Origin: Geomesophilobacter sediminis
GTDB taxonomy: Bacteria; Desulfobacterota; Desulfuromonadia; Geobacterales; Geobacteraceae
NCBI RefSeq assembly: GCF_016458275.1
Contig: NZ_JAEMHM010000010.1
Location: 62,001 to 126,000 of the forward strand
DNA length: 64,000 nucleotides
Reading direction: 5' to 3'
The notes under the pieces were generated by a model. That model searched no databases, was not told where the DNA came from, and was given only the letters and a program-made list of their open reading frames with translations. A program made the position numbers and the translations under genes. Position 1 is the stretch's first letter. Each line of letters opens with the position of its first letter. Positions 46,384-55,467 of the stretch are shown piece by piece.

Positions 46384-47061
46384 TTATCTTTGGCGCCGGG
46401 TGTTTAAGAGCATCAGGTTCCCGATGGTGAAGAAGATGGCGCCGATCAGGGCGGCGGGAGCGCCCGGCTCGCGGTGGATCTCGAAGAGGGCGGCCGGAGC
46501 CTCCATCATACCGACTTCCTTGATATAGATGCCGTACCCCTTGTGGAACAGGGGGTGGTTCGGGCGCACTTCGCTGCGCCGGCCGTCGGGGAACCTCAGG
46601 ATGGCAGCGTAGGAGGTCATCATGCCCATCGCGCCGGTGGTCCCACCGATCTGCTCCACGGTGAGCCGCTCGCCGTCGGGAAAATAGATCCCCCCGCCCT
46701 GGATGACCTGGATCGGCTGCTTGAATCCGCCATAGGCCGAAATAAGATGGGCGAGCACGATGGCGAGAAAGCCGAGGTGCATCAACTGCGGCGCCAGGCT
46801 GCGTCCCTTGCGCAGCGCGTCGAAGCCGCAGACGATGGTGTTGACGACCAGGACCGCGATGAGAGCGACGCAGATCCAGAGCCACCAGGAGAAGGAAACC
46901 GGCGCCTCACGCAGGAACATGAAAAGCGGCATCTCGTTGAGCCCGCCCCCCTCCGCGGCACCCCGCGAAAACGAGCCGATCGCGAGAAACGCCATGACCA
47001 GGCAAATGAGCCAGAGCCCGAGATTAAGAGAGCAAAGCTTGTTGTAGAGACTTTTGAGCAT
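46384..47061 (-). CDS. ResB-like cytochrome c biogenesis membrane protein, short form
   Basis: 225 residues from ATG with GGAG 8 nt upstream. Three N-terminal membrane segments (about 14-32, 58-78, 94-112) with SLNLGLWLICLVMAFLAIGS typical of ResB/Ccs1. A periplasmic part follows with GGFKQPIQVIQGGG, PDGERLTVEQIGG and HPLFHKGYGIYIKEVG, the latter being the conserved PLxxxGYxxYQ-like element of ResB, and a last membrane helix at about 197-218. Full-length ResB is about 450-550 residues, so the large periplasmic domain is much reduced. It probably works with the CcsA/ResC-type protein encoded just upstream to deliver haem to apocytochromes in System II. Confidence 0.85.
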   Translation of the reverse strand: MLKSLYNKLCSLNLGLWLICLVMAFLAIGSFSRGAAEGGGLNEMPLFMFLREAPVSFSWWLWICVALIAVLVVNTIVCGFDALRKGRSLAPQLMHLGFLAIVLAHLISAYGGFKQPIQVIQGGGIYFPDGERLTVEQIGGTTGAMGMMTSYAAILRFPDGRRSEVRPNHPLFHKGYGIYIKEVGMMEAPAALFEIHREPGAPAALIGAIFFTIGNLMLLNTRRQR

Positions 47062-47078
47062 CAAGGGGCTCCCCCGCC

Positions 47079-47136
47079 GGTCTGATCAGACCGATCGGAC
47101 GGATCCGACGGATCGGTCCGATCGGACCCGGCGGAA
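47079..47136. repeat. GATCGG short-repeat cluster between resB and resC
   Basis: TCTGATCAGACCGATCGGAC, GGATCCGACGGATCGGTCCG and ATCGGACCCGGCGGAAACAG in a row. The last part is nearly identical to the cluster between nuoM and nuoN. Confidence 0.8.
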
Positions 47137-47143
47137 ACAGTTA

Positions 47144-47863
47144 CTAAAAGCTGTGCGAGCTGCGCATGAGCATGCTGACGCCGAGATAGGTAAACAGCGT
47201 CACCAGGAACCCGGCGATGCCGATCCAGGCAAAAGCCTTGTCCCACGCCGGCCCCTTGATCCTCAGGTGCAGGTACATGGAATAGTAAAGCCACAGGATC
47301 GAGGTCCAGAGCTCTTTGGCGGTCCAGAGCCAGTAGGTCCCCCACGCATAGTATCCCCAGATTCCCCCGGAGATCATCGACAGCGAGAACATCGTGTAAC
47401 CGACCAGCGCGGCCCGGTACTGCAGGTCGAGCAGGTTCCGCCCGCCCCCGTTCAGGTACATCCCCCCCAAAAGCGCCGCTACCCCGAAGAGCGCATAGGC
47501 GAAAAAGGCAAGGGCGACGTGGAGCTCGAACCAGTAGGTATCGAGCACCGGAGGCAGCGGCATGTTGAGAGTCGGGAAAGGGAGCGACAGGAGCGCGAAC
47601 AGCCCGGCCATGAGACCGCACCCCCAGGAAAAGGAGCGGTTACCGCGCAGCTCCCGGGAGAAGACGAAGGGAATGGACATGAGGGCAACGGAACAGGAGA
47701 AAAACGCGAGGGTATCCTGCGGCCCGATCAGCGGCAGCCGCCCCAGGGTGAGCCCCCGGCCGGCGAGGTAGACGAGTTCCAAAGCCAGCCCGGCAACGAG
47801 CAGGGGCCAGCGGAAGGAGCCGAAAAAGTACAGCGGGATACAGGCGTAGTAAACCCAGATCAT
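47144..47863 (-). CDS. CcsA/ResC-type cytochrome c biogenesis protein
   Basis: 239 residues from ATG (MIWVYYACIPLYFFGSFRW). Seven to eight membrane helices. The haem-handling tryptophan-rich loop is present as WGYYAWGTYWLWTAKELW (about 170-187). The canonical motif is WGxxWxWDxKExxW; here the Asp is Thr, while the tryptophans and Lys-Glu remain. Conserved His residues flank it (FELHVALAFFAYA and YLHLRIKGPAWDK). It is transcribed just before the ResB-like gene, together forming a System II synthetase. A second CcsA is encoded at 63 kb with the intact motif. Confidence 0.88.
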   Translation of the reverse strand: MIWVYYACIPLYFFGSFRWPLLVAGLALELVYLAGRGLTLGRLPLIGPQDTLAFFSCSVALMSIPFVFSRELRGNRSFSWGCGLMAGLFALLSLPFPTLNMPLPPVLDTYWFELHVALAFFAYALFGVAALLGGMYLNGGGRNLLDLQYRAALVGYTMFSLSMISGGIWGYYAWGTYWLWTAKELWTSILWLYYSMYLHLRIKGPAWDKAFAWIGIAGFLVTLFTYLGVSMLMRSSHSF

Positions 47864-47890
47864 GATGTTTCCATTACAAGAAGGACCTTG

Positions 47891-47931
47891 AACTCCCCCC
47901 TTTGGCAAAGGGGGGCTGGGGGGGATTTGCC
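47891..47931. repeat. Dispersed palindromic element upstream of resC
   Basis: AACTCCCCCCTTTGGCAAAG then GGGGGGCTGGGGGGGATTTG, the same family as at 5.68 and 49.14 kb. Confidence 0.8.
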
Positions 47932-48007
47932 TTTACGTGCTGCCGCATGTGGCCCCGACGAAGGAAGGGTTCCGGCAGCGCCAAGATCCCGTTATCTTTA
48001 GGCAACT

Positions 48008-48511
48008 TTACTTGTAGTTCTTGCGACGGAACAGGCCGGTCTTGAGCGAGGAGATGCGGTCCAGGAAAAGATACCCGTCGAGATGGTCGATTTCGTGCTG
48101 GATCGCCACCGCCTCGAACCCGGAGGCGCTGATTTCCTGCCTTCCCTCGGGGCTCTCGAAGCGGACGGTGATGTCGGTGGCGCGCTCGACGTCGCCGGTG
48201 TAGTCGGGAACGCTCATGCAACCTTCGCGCATGGTCGCCGCACCGCTTCTCGCCACGATCTCGGGGTTTACCATCAACAGGCGGCCGTGGTTGTTGTCCT
48301 TGCCGTTGCGGCTTTTGGAAACGTCCACCACGCAGACCTTGAGCCCCACTCCGATCTGCGGAGCGGCTACGCCGACCGAGCCCGGTCCGGCCAGCATGGT
48401 GTCCACCAGATCGGTCAGCAGTTCGGTGACCGCCGCGTCGATCCGTTCGACGGCAGCGGCCGGGGTCTTCAGGATCGGGTCGGGATAAAGGACGATAGGG
48501 CGAACCGACAT
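48008..48511 (-). CDS. def: Peptide deformylase
   Basis: 167 residues, normal size. It removes the N-formyl group from new proteins. All three motifs are present: GVGVAAPQIGV (motif 1, about 46-55, written GVAAPQIG at 47-54), EGCMSVP (motif 2, Cys98) and QHEIDHLDG (motif 3, His139 and His143 with Glu140), which together bind the catalytic metal. It is transcribed just after a double-ACT-domain gene with a 1-nt gap. Its usual partner fmt is not in the window. Confidence 0.97.
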   Translation of the reverse strand: MSVRPIVLYPDPILKTPAAAVERIDAAVTELLTDLVDTMLAGPGSVGVAAPQIGVGLKVCVVDVSKSRNGKDNNHGRLLMVNPEIVARSGAATMREGCMSVPDYTGDVERATDITVRFESPEGRQEISASGFEAVAIQHEIDHLDGYLFLDRISSLKTGLFRRKNYK

Positions 48512-48512
48512 C

Positions 48513-49079
48513 TTACAGCGCCACCGGTGTGATGAGTCGCACGGAAATTTCCACCTTCAGCTCCTGCTTCAACCCCGCGAAAAGTTGGGTGACCTCTTCT
48601 ACCGACATCCCCTCGGGGAGCGCCGCCTCGAGGATCAGAACGTAGACCGGCTCGGCGGGGCTCCCGATCAGCTTGGTGTTGAGATCGGTGATGTTGACCT
48701 GCCGGTCGGCAAGCTCGCGGGTGACCCGGTAGACGATCCCCGGCTTGTCGGAGCCGTACACCGAAACCAGGCAAAGCTCTCCCATCGGCTCCTGGTACTG
48801 GACCTCATCCACCTTCAGATTCCTGATGAAGAAAGAAAGACCGCCGCCGCTGAACTTGGTGGCGAACTCCGCCTCCAGGGTCTTCTTGGAGAAGGGCTTG
48901 ACGTGGGAGACGATGAGGATCATCGCATACTCGCCGCCGAGCATGGTGGAACTGGAGTCTTCGACGTTGCAGCCAAGACGGTAGAGGACCTCCGCGGTGT
49001 CGGCCACGATGCCCGGGCGGTCCTTGCCGATAATGGTCACGGCGAAATGGGAAAGGTTCTCTTTCAGTACGGCATTCAT
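48513..49079 (-). CDS. Double ACT-domain protein (GcvR-like)
   Basis: 188 residues from ATG (MNAVLKENLSHFAVTIIGKD). Two ACT domains: residues about 9-85 (FAVTIIGKDRPGIVADTAEV) and about 98-178 (CLVSVYGSDKPGIVYRVTRE). The G(K/S)D(R/K)PGIV loops are the ligand-binding turns. This two-ACT layout is that of GcvR, the glycine cleavage regulator of E. coli, and of unnamed amino-acid sensors. It precedes def by 1 nt, so it is co-transcribed. The ligand is unknown. Confidence 0.9.
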   Translation of the reverse strand: MNAVLKENLSHFAVTIIGKDRPGIVADTAEVLYRLGCNVEDSSSTMLGGEYAMILIVSHVKPFSKKTLEAEFATKFSGGGLSFFIRNLKVDEVQYQEPMGELCLVSVYGSDKPGIVYRVTRELADRQVNITDLNTKLIGSPAEPVYVLILEAALPEGMSVEEVTQLFAGLKQELKVEISVRLITPVAL

Positions 49080-49140
49080 CGTCGGCACCCCCTGGGTTAT
49101 GGAAAACACGGCAATGGATTCTTGGTGGGTAAACCTTTGG

Positions 49141-49232
49141 CTCCCCCCTGTGAAAAAGGGGGGCTGGGGCGGATTTGCCGTTGCAAAACCTTAGAAGCAA
49201 CTCCCCCTAAATCCCCCTTTTTCAACGGGGAG
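49141..49232. repeat. Pair of facing dispersed palindromic elements between ftsK and the ACT gene
   Basis: CTCCCCCCTGTGAAAAAGGG then GGGCTGGGGCGGATTTG, and facing it CTCCCCCTAAATCCCCCTTT then TTCAACGGGGAG. No gene in this 173-nt gap. Confidence 0.75.
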
Positions 49233-49252
49233 CATAAACCTGCGGTACGAGG

Positions 49253-51559
49253 TCACAGCTTGTTGATGAAGACCTCGCGCGGCTTGCTGGTGCCGTCGGA
49301 GGGGCCGATCACCCCTTCCTGCTCCATCTTCTCGATGATCCGGGCCGCGCGGTTGTAGCCGATCCGAAGACGCCGCTGGATCATGGAAATGGACGCCTGC
49401 TTCGCCTCGGCAACCAGCGCCAAGGCGTCGTCGTAGCGCTCGTCGATTTCGTCTTCCTCGTCGCCGCCCCCCTTGTCGCTTCCTTCCTTCATATCCAGGA
49501 TCGACGTCTCGTAGACCGGCTTCCCCTGTTTCTTCAGGAACTCGACCACGCGCTGCACCTCGGCGTCGGAAACAAACGCCCCGTGGGCGCGGAGCATCTT
49601 GGAGGTCCCCGGCGGCAAAAAGAGCATGTCCCCCATCCCCAAAAGCGATTCGGCGCCGTTGCAATCCAGGATGGTGCGGGAGTCGATCTTCGAGGAGACC
49701 TGGAAGGAGACCCGCGCCGGGAAGTTCGCCTTGATCAGGCCGGTGATGACGTCGACCGACGGGCGCTGGGTGGCGAGGATCAGGTGGATGCCGGCGGCAC
49801 GGGCCATCTGCGCCAGGCGGGCGATGGACTCCTCGATCTCGCGGCCGGCAACCATCATGAGGTCGGCGAGCTCGTCGACGATGACCACGATGTAGGGGAG
49901 ATGGCCGTGCTCCAGTTCCTCTTCCTTGGCCAAAAACGCCTGGATCGCCGCCTCGCGCTCCTCCATCTCGTCGATCTCTTCCGGCTCCTCGATCTCCTCC
50001 ACGACGACCGTCTCGCGCGCCTTGTTCTCGGCCGCCTCCTTCTCGCAGCGCTCCAGCTCCCGGTTGTAGGAGTCGATATTGCGGACCCCCTTGTCCGACA
50101 TGAGCCGGTAGCGCCGCCCCATCTCTTCGACCGCCCATTTGAGCGCCAGCGCCGCCTTCTTCGGATTGGTGACGACCGGCAGCAGCAGGTGGGGGATCCC
50201 CTCGTAGACCGAAAGCTCCAGCATCTTCGGGTCCACCATGATCAGGCGGACGTCCTTGGGGGTGGAGGTATAGAGCAGCGACAGGATCATGGTGTTGATG
50301 GCGACCGACTTACCGGAGCCGGTGGCACCGGCCACCAGCAGGTGGGGCATCTTGGCGAGATCGGTGACCAGCGGGTTGCCGGCGATGTCCTTGCCCAGCG
50401 CCATCGGAAGCTTCATCTTGCCGCGGTGGAACTCTTCGGAGTTGAAGATCTCCTTGAGCGAAACCATCTCCCGCTCGCGGTTCGGCAGTTCGATCCCGAC
50501 CACCCCCTTGCCGGGGATCGGGGCGACGATGCGGATGGAAAGCGCCTGCAGCGCCATGGAGAGGTCGTCGGAGAGCCCCGCGATGCGGCTCACCTTGATG
50601 CCGGGGCCCGGCGAGAATTCGTACATGGTGATGACCGGGCCGGGGCAGATCTCCACGACCTCCCCCTCGACGCCGAAGTCCTTGAGCTTCTTCTCGACCA
50701 GGCGGGCGTTCATGGTCAGGACTTCCTTGTCCTGCTTCTTCACTCCCTCCGGCACGGGATCGAGCAGCGACAGGGGCGGGGTCCGGTAGTCGCCGTCGCT
50801 CTTGATGAACTCGAACGCCTCCTGCACCGGGGCGAGTTTCTTCTCGTCCTTTTTCTTCTCCTTCTTGGCGGCCGGGGCCGGGACCGGAGCGGGGGCCGGG
50901 GCGTTGCGGATCACCGGCGCGGCGTGGGTGACCTTTTCCCCCTTCAGCTCGTCCGCGAGCTTGCGGTTCAGCTCCCGGCGCTCCTTGGCCTGTTCCCAGC
51001 GCTCCCGCGTCGTTTTCACCCACCAGGAGGCGAAGAGCACGAAGGAGAATCGGGAAAGAAGCATCGCGGAGGTAGCCAGCATCGGGAGCAGGATCAAAAG
51101 CGCCCCGAAGGTGCCGAAGGCCCGCTTCAAAAGGGAGGCGAAGCCGAACCCGATCACGCCGCCGGTCGGGACGATCTGGCTGAAGATCTCCGTTTTTTGC
51201 AGGGTGAAGCCGAACAGGCCGGCCAGGGAAAGGAGCAAAAGGCCGAAACCGACCGCTTTGTAGGGCTTCCAGCGCACTTCCTCGAAGCGGAAGTTGCGGT
51301 AGGCGAGGTAGAGCAGGGTCCCCGGGAAGAGGTAGGAGGCGAGCCCGAACAGCTGGAGAAAGACGTCGGCCAGCTGCGCGCCGAAGCGCCCGCCCCAGTT
51401 ATGGGTCTCGATCTTGAGCGAAACGCTGTTGAAGGAGAGGTCGTCGCCGTTGAAGGAGAGGAGCGCCGCGGCGAGGAAGAGCCCGACCACGGACAGACCC
51501 ATCCCCTTCATTTCCTTGCTGAATTTCTGTTTCTTCTCGGTGATCTCTTCTGTCGTCAT
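49253..51559 (-). CDS. ftsK: DNA translocase FtsK
   Basis: 768 residues. A hexameric membrane-anchored motor that moves chromosome termini through the division septum. The N-terminal 180 residues hold four membrane helices. A Pro/Ala/Lys-rich linker follows (about 205-245, with [20 protein letters not shown]). The motor has Walker [17 protein letters not shown] (about 408-423), Walker [17 protein letters not shown] (about 575-590) and the arm [20 protein letters not shown]. The C-terminal gamma winged-helix domain (about 705-765: [20 protein letters not shown]) recognises KOPS DNA. It follows the RNase J gene by 8 nt. An acidic insert around residue 530 ([20 protein letters not shown]) is long. 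Confidence 0.97.
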   Translation of the reverse strand: MTTEEITEKKQKFSKEMKGMGLSVVGLFLAAALLSFNGDDLSFNSVSLKIETHNWGGRFGAQLADVFLQLFGLASYLFPGTLLYLAYRNFRFEEVRWKPYKAVGFGLLLLSLAGLFGFTLQKTEIFSQIVPTGGVIGFGFASLLKRAFGTFGALLILLPMLATSAMLLSRFSFVLFASWWVKTTRERWEQAKERRELNRKLADELKGEKVTHAAPVIRNAPAPAPVPAPAAKKEKKKDEKKLAPVQEAFEFIKSDGDYRTPPLSLLDPVPEGVKKQDKEVLTMNARLVEKKLKDFGVEGEVVEICPGPVITMYEFSPGPGIKVSRIAGLSDDLSMALQALSIRIVAPIPGKGVVGIELPNREREMVSLKEIFNSEEFHRGKMKLPMALGKDIAGNPLVTDLAKMPHLLVAGATGSGKSVAINTMILSLLYTSTPKDVRLIMVDPKMLELSVYEGIPHLLLPVVTNPKKAALALKWAVEEMGRRYRLMSDKGVRNIDSYNRELERCEKEAAENKARETVVVEEIEEPEEIDEMEEREAAIQAFLAKEEELEHGHLPYIVVIVDELADLMMVAGREIEESIARLAQMARAAGIHLILATQRPSVDVITGLIKANFPARVSFQVSSKIDSRTILDCNGAESLLGMGDMLFLPPGTSKMLRAHGAFVSDAEVQRVVEFLKKQGKPVYETSILDMKEGSDKGGGDEEDEIDERYDDALALVAEAKQASISMIQRRLRIGYNRAARIIEKMEQEGVIGPSDGTSKPREVFINKL

Positions 51560-51567
51560 GGCTTGTC

Positions 51568-53268
51568 CTACATCTCCAGGATCAGGGGGAGGATCACGGG
51601 GCGCCTCTCGATGGTCTTGTTGAAGAAGCGACGCAGCACGCGGCGCACTTCGAGCTTCACTTCACTCCAGTCGGTCATGACTTCCGGGTTCACCAGGGCG
51701 AGGGTGTCGAGCACCACCTTTTTCGCCTCGTCCAGGTACTGCTGGCTCTCATCCTCGAAGACGAAGCCGCGCGAGACGATGTCCGGGCCGTAGATGATCT
51801 CGCCGCTGCCCTGGTTGATGCCGATGATCACCACCACCATGCCGTCCTCGGAGAGGTGTTTGCGGTCCTTGAGCACCACGTTGCCGACGTCGCCGACCCC
51901 CTTGCCGTCCACGAAGACCCGCCCGGTTTCGACATGGTCGGCGATGCAGGCCTCCAGCCCGGAAAAGACCACCACGTCGCCGTTTACCGCGAGGATGGTC
52001 CGCTCCTTGGGAAGCCCCACCTTCTGGGCGAGCTGGGCATGTTTGACCAGGTGGCGGTACTCGCCGTGCACCGGGACGAAGTAGAGCGGGCGCACCAGGT
52101 TGTGCAAAAGCTTCAGCTCTTCCTGGCTCGCGTGACCGGAAACATGGACCTCGGAGACCTTCTCGTGGATCACCTCCGCGCCGCGGCGGTAGAGGTGGTT
52201 CATCAGGTCGGCGATGGTTTTCTCGTTGCCGGGAATGAAGCGGGAGGAAAGGATGACGGTGTCCCCCTCCTCCAGCTTGATCTGCTTGTGGTCGTCCATC
52301 GCGATCCGGGTCAGCGAGCTCATCGGCTCCCCCTGGCTCCCGGTGGTGATCATGCAGATCTCGCTCTTCTCCAGCCGCGGCAGCTCCTTCAGGTCGATCA
52401 GGAGGCCGTCCGGGATCTTCAGGTAGCCGAGCTCGCGGGCGATCTGCACGTTGGCGATCATGGAGCGGCCGTTCAACAGGATCTTGCGCCCGGTCTTCTC
52501 CGCCGCCCAGACCACCTGCTGCACCCGGTGGACGTTGCTGGAGAAGGCGGCGACGATGACCCGCCCCTCGCAGCGCGGGAAGATCTCCTCGAAGGCGTCG
52601 CCGACCAGGCGCTCGGAGAGGGTATACCCCTCGCGCTCGACGTTGGTGGAGTCCGCCATCAGTGCCAGGACCCCCTCCTCACCGTAGCGGGCAAAGGTGG
52701 CGAGGTCGGTGAGCTCGCCGTCGACGGGAGTCTGGTCGAGCTTGAAGTCGCCGGTGTGGATCACGACCCCTTCCGGGGTGCGGATCGCGAGCGCGCAGCC
52801 GTCGACGATGGAGTGGGCGACCCGGATGAACTCGACCTCGAAATTCTCTCCCAGTTCCACCTTGCCGCGCGGCTTCACCACGCGCAGGTCGGTCTTCGTG
52901 TCGAGGTCGTATTCCTTGAGTTTTTCCTTGACCAGCCCAAGAGTGAGGGCGGTGCCGTAGATCGGGGGATTGAATTCGCGCAGGATGTACGGGAGGGCGC
53001 CGATGTGGTCTTCGTGGCCGTGGGTGAGGAGGATGCCGCGGATGCGGTCGGAGCGTTCCCTGAGGTAGGAGATGTCCGGGATGACCATGTCGATCCCGAG
53101 CATGTAAGGCTCCGGGAACATCAGACCGCAGTCGATGATGATGATGTCGTCGCCGTACTCGAAAAGCGACATGTTCAGGCCGATCTCTCCCAGCCCGCCC
53201 AGCGCCAGGAACTTCAGCCCTTCGCTGGGAATATTCGGAATAGCAATGCTATTGGGTTCTTCTTCCAC
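51568..53268 (-). CDS. rnj: Ribonuclease J
   Basis: 566 residues, normal length. A metallo-beta-lactamase/beta-CASP exo- and endoribonuclease that replaces RNase E functions in many bacteria. Visible: [20 protein letters not shown] (about 21-40), the zinc motif [15 protein letters not shown] (about 79-93), [14 protein letters not shown] (about 170-183), the beta-CASP region with [21 protein letters not shown] (about 376-385) and [10 protein letters not shown] (about 398-407). The C-terminal domain follows (about 460-566). It is transcribed first in a pair with ftsK. Confidence 0.96.
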   Translation of the reverse strand: MEEEPNSIAIPNIPSEGLKFLALGGLGEIGLNMSLFEYGDDIIIIDCGLMFPEPYMLGIDMVIPDISYLRERSDRIRGILLTHGHEDHIGALPYILREFNPPIYGTALTLGLVKEKLKEYDLDTKTDLRVVKPRGKVELGENFEVEFIRVAHSIVDGCALAIRTPEGVVIHTGDFKLDQTPVDGELTDLATFARYGEEGVLALMADSTNVEREGYTLSERLVGDAFEEIFPRCEGRVIVAAFSSNVHRVQQVVWAAEKTGRKILLNGRSMIANVQIARELGYLKIPDGLLIDLKELPRLEKSEICMITTGSQGEPMSSLTRIAMDDHKQIKLEEGDTVILSSRFIPGNEKTIADLMNHLYRRGAEVIHEKVSEVHVSGHASQEELKLLHNLVRPLYFVPVHGEYRHLVKHAQLAQKVGLPKERTILAVNGDVVVFSGLEACIADHVETGRVFVDGKGVGDVGNVVLKDRKHLSEDGMVVVIIGINQGSGEIIYGPDIVSRGFVFEDESQQYLDEAKKVVLDTLALVNPEVMTDWSEVKLEVRRVLRRFFNKTIERRPVILPLILEM

Positions 53269-53334
53269 GTAGTTTCCTTAAGTAAGCGCCCGCGTGAGGT
53301 GGCTGAAACGTCAACTCCAGCTGAGACGCTGCCG

Positions 53335-53405
53335 CGTCGTCCCCTTTCGTTCCAGGGTCGCGCGTGAGCGCGAGCATGCGACGGAGAGGGTGAGGATGGG
53401 GTTGC
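53335..53405. repeat. Degenerate palindromic element upstream of RNase J
   Basis: GTCCCCTTTCGTTCCAGGGT and GGAGAGGGTGAGGATGGGGT flank a CGCGCGTGAGCGCGAGCATG piece. It looks like the CCCTCTCC family with an insertion in its loop. Confidence 0.55.
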
Positions 53406-53408
53406 CCC

Positions 53409-53807
53409 CTAGCGTCCGCCCTGCAGCTTGACCAGTGCGGCGATACGGGCGTCGCACTTGGCGATCCAGTCTTTGCCCGGCTGCGCGAACCAGCGCACCC
53501 CGTAGAAGGAGCTCCGGAGCGCCCGGTAGGCAACCAGGGCGCGCGCCGTATCGCGCTGCTGCTCCATCAGGGTCCCCAGTTGCCAGAGCCGTTCCGCGGA
53601 CCGCTCCACGACCGAACTTCCCGGCGTGTACATGTGGATCGCCGCTTCATAACCGGCCACGGCACCAGTGAAATCCTCGGCCTTGAACGCCTGGTTTCCC
53701 TTGTCGAATTGGACGTGCTGCCGGTAGAGGGTGTTCGCCCACAGGAAGATGATCGCGATGACCGCCGCGACGGCGATATTCAGCGCTATGGTTTTTGCCT
53801 TGTCCAT
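53409..53807 (-). CDS. Membrane-anchored TPR-like protein of unknown function
   Basis: 132 residues. One N-terminal membrane helix (about 8-27: LNIAVAAVIAIIFLWANTLY) and then a soluble helical part with tetratricopeptide-like spacing: QFDKGNQAFKAEDFTGAVAG YEAAI (about 33-57) and LWQLGTLMEQQRDTARALVA (about 73-92). It probably faces the periplasm as a scaffold. I cannot name a family. It is transcribed after plsC and a 60-residue membrane protein with short gaps, suggesting one operon. Confidence 0.82.
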   Translation of the reverse strand: MDKAKTIALNIAVAAVIAIIFLWANTLYRQHVQFDKGNQAFKAEDFTGAVAGYEAAIHMYTPGSSVVERSAERLWQLGTLMEQQRDTARALVAYRALRSSFYGVRWFAQPGKDWIAKCDARIAALVKLQGGR

Positions 53808-53815
53808 GTACCTTC

Positions 53816-53998
53816 TCAGCTTTTGAAGAAATTCGGCGCCATGAAGAGCAGGGTGCCGAGCAGGGCGACCGAGATCCCGACCAGGACCATCAGCGCCGCC
53901 ACGATGTCCAGCGGCCGCTTCAGCCGGTGGGATGCCGGAAGACCCCAGGCGACCAGGGCGATGCCGACGGCGATCATGAGCAGATACGTTGCAGCCAT
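53816..53998 (-). CDS. Small two-helix membrane protein
   Basis: 60 residues from ATG (MAATYLLMIAVGIALVAWGL) with GGAGG-like sequence inside the end of plsC; the plsC stop and this ATG are 1 nt apart. Two membrane helices (about 4-20 and 32-55) are joined by a short basic loop (ASHRLKRPLD). No motif is known to me. The tight spacing to plsC and to the next gene supports real translation. Confidence 0.75.
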   Translation of the reverse strand: MAATYLLMIAVGIALVAWGLPASHRLKRPLDIVAALMVLVGISVALLGTLLFMAPNFFKS

Positions 53999-53999
53999 T

Positions 54000-54695
54000 T
54001 CAGGGAGCCTCCAGTCGGGCGGTGACCGCCTCACGCACGCGCTCCAGGAGCACGTCTTCCTTCTCACCGGCCACCGGGATCGGGTCCGAGAAGGTCACGT
54101 GGATGGTGCCGGGATTGAGCTCAAGGGTATGCGCGGGATTTGCCCGCCGGCTCCCGTTGATCGTGAACGGTACGATGGGAACCCCCGCCTTGGCCGCCAG
54201 CAGGAAGGCGCCGCGCTTGAACGGGAGCAGGTTCCCGTCCGTGGACCGGGTACCTTCGGGAAAAATGACCACCGAGGTGCCGGAAGCGATGCGGGCGGCC
54301 GCCTCCTTCATGCTTTTCAGCGCCTTGCGCCCGTCGCTGCGGTCCAGGGGAACGTACCCCGCCCGCCGCATGGCCCCGCCGAACACCGGCACCCGGAAAA
54401 GTTCTGCCTTGGCAATCCAGGAAAAGCGGCGCGGGATCGCGATGCTGAGCACGTGAATGTCGAAGTTCCCCTGGTGGTTCCCCATGTAGATCACCGGACC
54501 GTCCGTGGGGATCTTATCGGTCCCGTCCACCACGAGGCGCACCCCTGCGGCCTTCACGCAGCCGTAGCTCCAGAGGCGGGCCCAGGCGTGGGACCATTTG
54601 CCGCTGCGGTCGACGAGTCCGGCGAGCACGGCACCGATGCTGCAGAAGAGGGTGTAAGGGATCAGGAAGATAAGGTAAAAGCGGCCAAGCCACAT
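54000..54695 (-). CDS. plsC: 1-acyl-sn-glycerol-3-phosphate acyltransferase
   Basis: 231 residues from ATG (MWLGRFYLIFLIPYTLFCSI) with ACGGAG 7 nt upstream. A longer frame starting at TTG is rejected because it lacks a ribosome site. One N-terminal membrane helix. The acyltransferase motifs follow: MGNHQGNFDIHVL (motif I, NHxxxxD), FRVPVFGGAMRRAGYVPLDR (motif II), FPEGTRSTDGNLLPFKRG (motif III) and VPIVPFTING (motif IV). It acylates lysophosphatidic acid at the inner membrane in phospholipid synthesis. First gene of a likely three-gene operon. Confidence 0.94.
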   Translation of the reverse strand: MWLGRFYLIFLIPYTLFCSIGAVLAGLVDRSGKWSHAWARLWSYGCVKAAGVRLVVDGTDKIPTDGPVIYMGNHQGNFDIHVLSIAIPRRFSWIAKAELFRVPVFGGAMRRAGYVPLDRSDGRKALKSMKEAAARIASGTSVVIFPEGTRSTDGNLLPFKRGAFLLAAKAGVPIVPFTINGSRRANPAHTLELNPGTIHVTFSDPIPVAGEKEDVLLERVREAVTARLEAP

Positions 54696-54805
54696 ATATG
54701 AACTCCGTAGATAAATCCTCGCCAAGTTACTTTTTTTTACGGTGTGAGTCAAACCAAATCTAGGTTACAAGCGGGATGAAGGGGCTGGAGCGGGTATACA
54801 GGAAA

Positions 54806-54871
54806 AAAAACGGCTGAAGGCGGATCTTTCCTGGACTCTCTCCAAGGTCAAATCCGCCTTCAGCCGTTTTT
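54806..54871 (-). terminator. Long-stem terminator
   Basis: Arms AAAAACGGCTGAAGGCGGAT and ATCCGCCTTCAGCCGTTTTT are perfect complements (20 bp) with a 26-nt loop. On the minus strand a run of eight T follows, fitting termination of the membrane protein gene upstream. It also has T on the plus strand. Confidence 0.85.
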
Positions 54872-54896
54872 GAAGCACCCCGACACTCGGGCTGGA

Positions 54897-55002
54897 GGAG
54901 CGACATTCCTGTCGCGATCATCGGCGCAAGGTCGCGACAGAAATGTCGCTCCTTGAATAACGGACGGAAGCTGCCTTTCCTGTGGGAGCGCCCGTCCACG
55001 CC
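54897..55002. repeat. Inverted pair of GGAGCGACATTCCTGTCGCG elements plus a REP-like copy
   Basis: GGAGCGACATTCCTGTCGCG and, 16 nt later, CGCGACAGAAATGTCGCTCC form a large hairpin; a related single copy lies at 38.85 kb. CCTGTGGGAGCGCCCGTCCA at 54979, the REP-like family in diverged form, ends 6 nt before the next gene's stop. Confidence 0.75.
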
Positions 55003-55007
55003 GATGA

Positions 55008-55361
55008 TCAGGCGAAGCACATCCGGTACCCCCAGAAGATCCCGCCACCGACGATGACGAACAGCACGATGTGCTTGAGGATGAGCATCTTGCGCCGGGT
55101 CTTCTCGACATCCTCGCCGAAGAAGTTGTCGACGTAGGTAAACGAGCGCATCCCCCCGGTGGCGAAGATGGTGACCGCGGCACCGACGCAGTTCCAGAAG
55201 AAGAACCGCTGCACCGCCAGGATCACCGTCGCCAGCTCGGGAGACTGGACCCGGTAGCGCTGCAACAGATAGATGGCGATCAGGTCGGAAAGCCAGTACC
55301 CGGTGGCGAAGTCGTGGATGAACCCGTTGAGAACGATGGCGACTTTTTTCACAGCTTCCAT
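55008..55361 (-). CDS. Small integral membrane protein of unknown function
   Basis: 117 residues from ATG (MEAVKKVAIVLNGFIHDFAT) with AAAGGAGG upstream. Three or four hydrophobic segments: about 22-34 (WLSDLIAIYLLQ), 43-68 (ATVILAVQRFFFWNCVGAAV) and 92-112 (HIVLFVIVGGGIFWGYRMCF). A conserved-looking HDFATGYWLSD precedes the first helix, with EDVEKTRRK between helices. The pattern suggests a haem- or quinone-less small membrane protein; I do not recognise a family. It ends before a strong terminator. Confidence 0.8.
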   Translation of the reverse strand: MEAVKKVAIVLNGFIHDFATGYWLSDLIAIYLLQRYRVQSPELATVILAVQRFFFWNCVGAAVTIFATGGMRSFTYVDNFFGEDVEKTRRKMLILKHIVLFVIVGGGIFWGYRMCFA

Positions 55362-55406
55362 GGAAGCGATTCCTCCTTTGAGTCCAGGTGGTTTTCTGCA
55401 CGGCGA

Positions 55407-55445
55407 TCCCCTCACCCCGCCCCTCTCCCGGAGGGCGAGGGAGGT
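55407..55445. repeat. Dispersed palindromic element
   Basis: CCCCTCACCCCGCCCCTCTC then CCGGAGGGCGAGGGAGG, the CCCTCTCC family. It lies between two minus-strand genes. Confidence 0.7.
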
Positions 55446-55467
55446 AGTGGATAAGGATCTCCCGTTC

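Noticed and set aside
49583-51793. A 736-codon plus-strand frame opposite ftsK, and similar ones opposite RNase J and the nuo genes.
   Set aside because: Asp/Gly/Val/Leu-rich shadow sequence; the opposite strand encodes conserved motors and nucleases.
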